A DNA stretch of 5,859 nt from Candidatus Woesearchaeota archaeon. GTDB lineage: Archaea > Nanobdellota > Nanobdellia > Woesearchaeales > GW2011-AR4. The notes under the pieces were generated by a model that was given only the letters and a program-made list of their open reading frames with translations, was not told where the DNA came from and made no database searches. Positions 5,388-5,859 of the stretch are shown here, piece by piece. The stretch covers positions 1-5,859 of the forward strand of contig JACPMU010000025.1 in the NCBI GenBank assembly GCA_016185865.1, written 5' to 3'. Numbering within the stretch: position 1 is the first letter of the stretch; each line of letters starts with the position of its first letter. The position numbers were made by a program, and so were the translations under genes.

Positions 5388-5550
5388 TTACTTGATATTT
5401 TTTTCCGACAGCCTTCCGCATGCTCTGCAAGCGAGTTGCGTCTCACTAAAATTTTGCCCCGCATACTTCTGCTAAAGCGTTCACAAACGGTTTACTTTTA
5501 TCACCATTACTTATAAAAGTCGTTCTCGGATTTTTTGAAAAGTCTGTTTG
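5388..5550 (-). pseudogene. Possible decayed coding fragment (or small RNA) in the gap behind the exonuclease gene
   Basis: The gap 5295-5559 has no complete gene, yet 5405-5490 is clearly richer in G+C than the flanking AT-rich DNA. On the minus strand, 5550-5446 is open for 34 codons, ending SKPFVNALAEVCGAKF then stop, with no ATG. Leaving out one base in the AAAATTTT at 5448-5455 would carry it on as FSETQLACRACGRLSEKNIK to a TAA at 5390-5388, with a CxxC pair and a third Cys. That reads like a protein C-terminus with a frameshift. It is short, so chance is possible. The alternative is a plus-strand RNA: a TATA-like ATTTTATATATTA (5365-5377) precedes the island and a T6 run (5531-5536) follows it. 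Neither is proven. Confidence 0.3.
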
Positions 5551-5559
5551 TTATCTATT

Positions 5560-5859
5560 TTAAAAATTATTAAACATCTTTTCTTTCATCTTTTTGACGC
5601 AATTCTCAGCAACGATTTTTAAATTAATCATGTCAAATTCATTGTATTCAACCAGCAAATTAAGATAATAATCATTACCAGTTGCCCTGTACATTCTCCA
5701 CAAAGTTAAAGCATCTCCTCCATAGAACTTGTCCACAATGCTGCTTCTTTTGATTCCTAAGCTTTTTTCTATATTTTTTAAACCGCCTTTTAGCCCTAAC
5801 CTATCAGTTACTGACCTGACGTCAAAATTGGGTATTCTTGGCAGCAGATTCGGGTACCT
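5560..5859 (-). CDS. YprB-type RNase H-like exonuclease, C-terminal part (5' end outside window)
   Basis: This is an open minus-strand frame of 99 codons with stop TAA at 5562-5560; the gene enters from beyond the right edge. It was identified by translating the edge by hand. It matches the C-terminal half of the YprB/RNase H-like nuclease family (PF13482 type, DEDD superfamily): FDVRSVTDRLGLKGGLKNIE (12-31), then KSLGIKR (32-38), then GGDALTLWRMY (47-57), then LNLLVEYNEFDMINL (66-80). EYNEFD contains Tyr72-x3-Asp76, the YxxxD motif III that supplies the last metal-binding Asp in DEDDy 3'-5' exonucleases. The earlier catalytic Asp/Glu residues would lie in the missing part. The family acts on DNA or RNA ends; the substrate of the archaeal members is not settled. 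The last residues (CVKKMKEKMFNNF) are a short basic tail. Confidence 0.75.
   Translation of the reverse strand, partial: RYPNLLPRIPNFDVRSVTDRLGLKGGLKNIEKSLGIKRSSIVDKFYGGDALTLWRMYRATGNDYYLNLLVEYNEFDMINLKIVAENCVKKMKEKMFNNF

Noticed and set aside
5400..5536. tRNA or other standard RNA gene in the G+C-richer island
   Set aside because: No TpsiC-like arm, CCA-adjacent acceptor pairing or long stems could be found. Only a 4-bp stem (GCAA/TTGC) and a weak CCGA/TCGG end pairing are visible, so no named RNA is claimed.

Overview
The window looks archaeal. It carries a membrane-anchored LonB protease with a two-helix insert inside the AAA+ module, ribosomal protein eL33 (L35Ae), a TctA-like permease of the archaeal type, archaeal TATA-box promoters at leaderless spacing, and one internal ribosome binding site (GGTGATC) that matches the archaeal 16S 3' end. 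The DNA is AT-rich, proteins are short and gaps are small. Together with the flavour of the Lon and eL33 sequences this suggests a DPANN-type archaeon (Woesearchaeota/Pacearchaeota-like), but that placement is inference.

Layout. Positions 1-327 (+) hold the C-terminal part of a CopC-like beta-sandwich protein. Facing it across 3 bases is a second, out-of-place copy of the last 39 codons of lonB (331-450, -). That copy is joined out of frame to the 3' end of an unknown gene (404-805, -). Next comes full-length lonB (849-2711, -). A 90-bp divergent promoter region separates lonB from a plus-strand pair: a small membrane-anchored OB-fold protein (2802-3146) and a TctA-family polytopic membrane protein (3146-4357), overlapping by one base. 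The eL33 gene follows (4398-4655, +). A 174-bp gene-free stretch with an 11-bp hairpin lies between it and an unrecognised 154-residue gene (4830-5294, -). Positions 5295-5559 hold that gene's promoter and an island richer in G+C, which may be a decayed coding fragment or a small RNA. The right edge is the C-terminal 99 residues of a YprB-type RNase H-like (DEDDy) exonuclease (5560-5859, -).

How the genes work together. No single pathway unites the window. It reads as housekeeping genes (Lon quality control, ribosome, nuclease) mixed with membrane and unknown genes, and only the OB-fold/permease pair is clearly co-transcribed. The most notable feature is the duplicated Lon C-terminus. The two tails are 30/38 identical in protein but only about 74% in DNA, with most changes silent. 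Such tails evolved as coding sequence, so the extra copy probably came from a diverged lon gene or marks an insertion at the lon 3' end.
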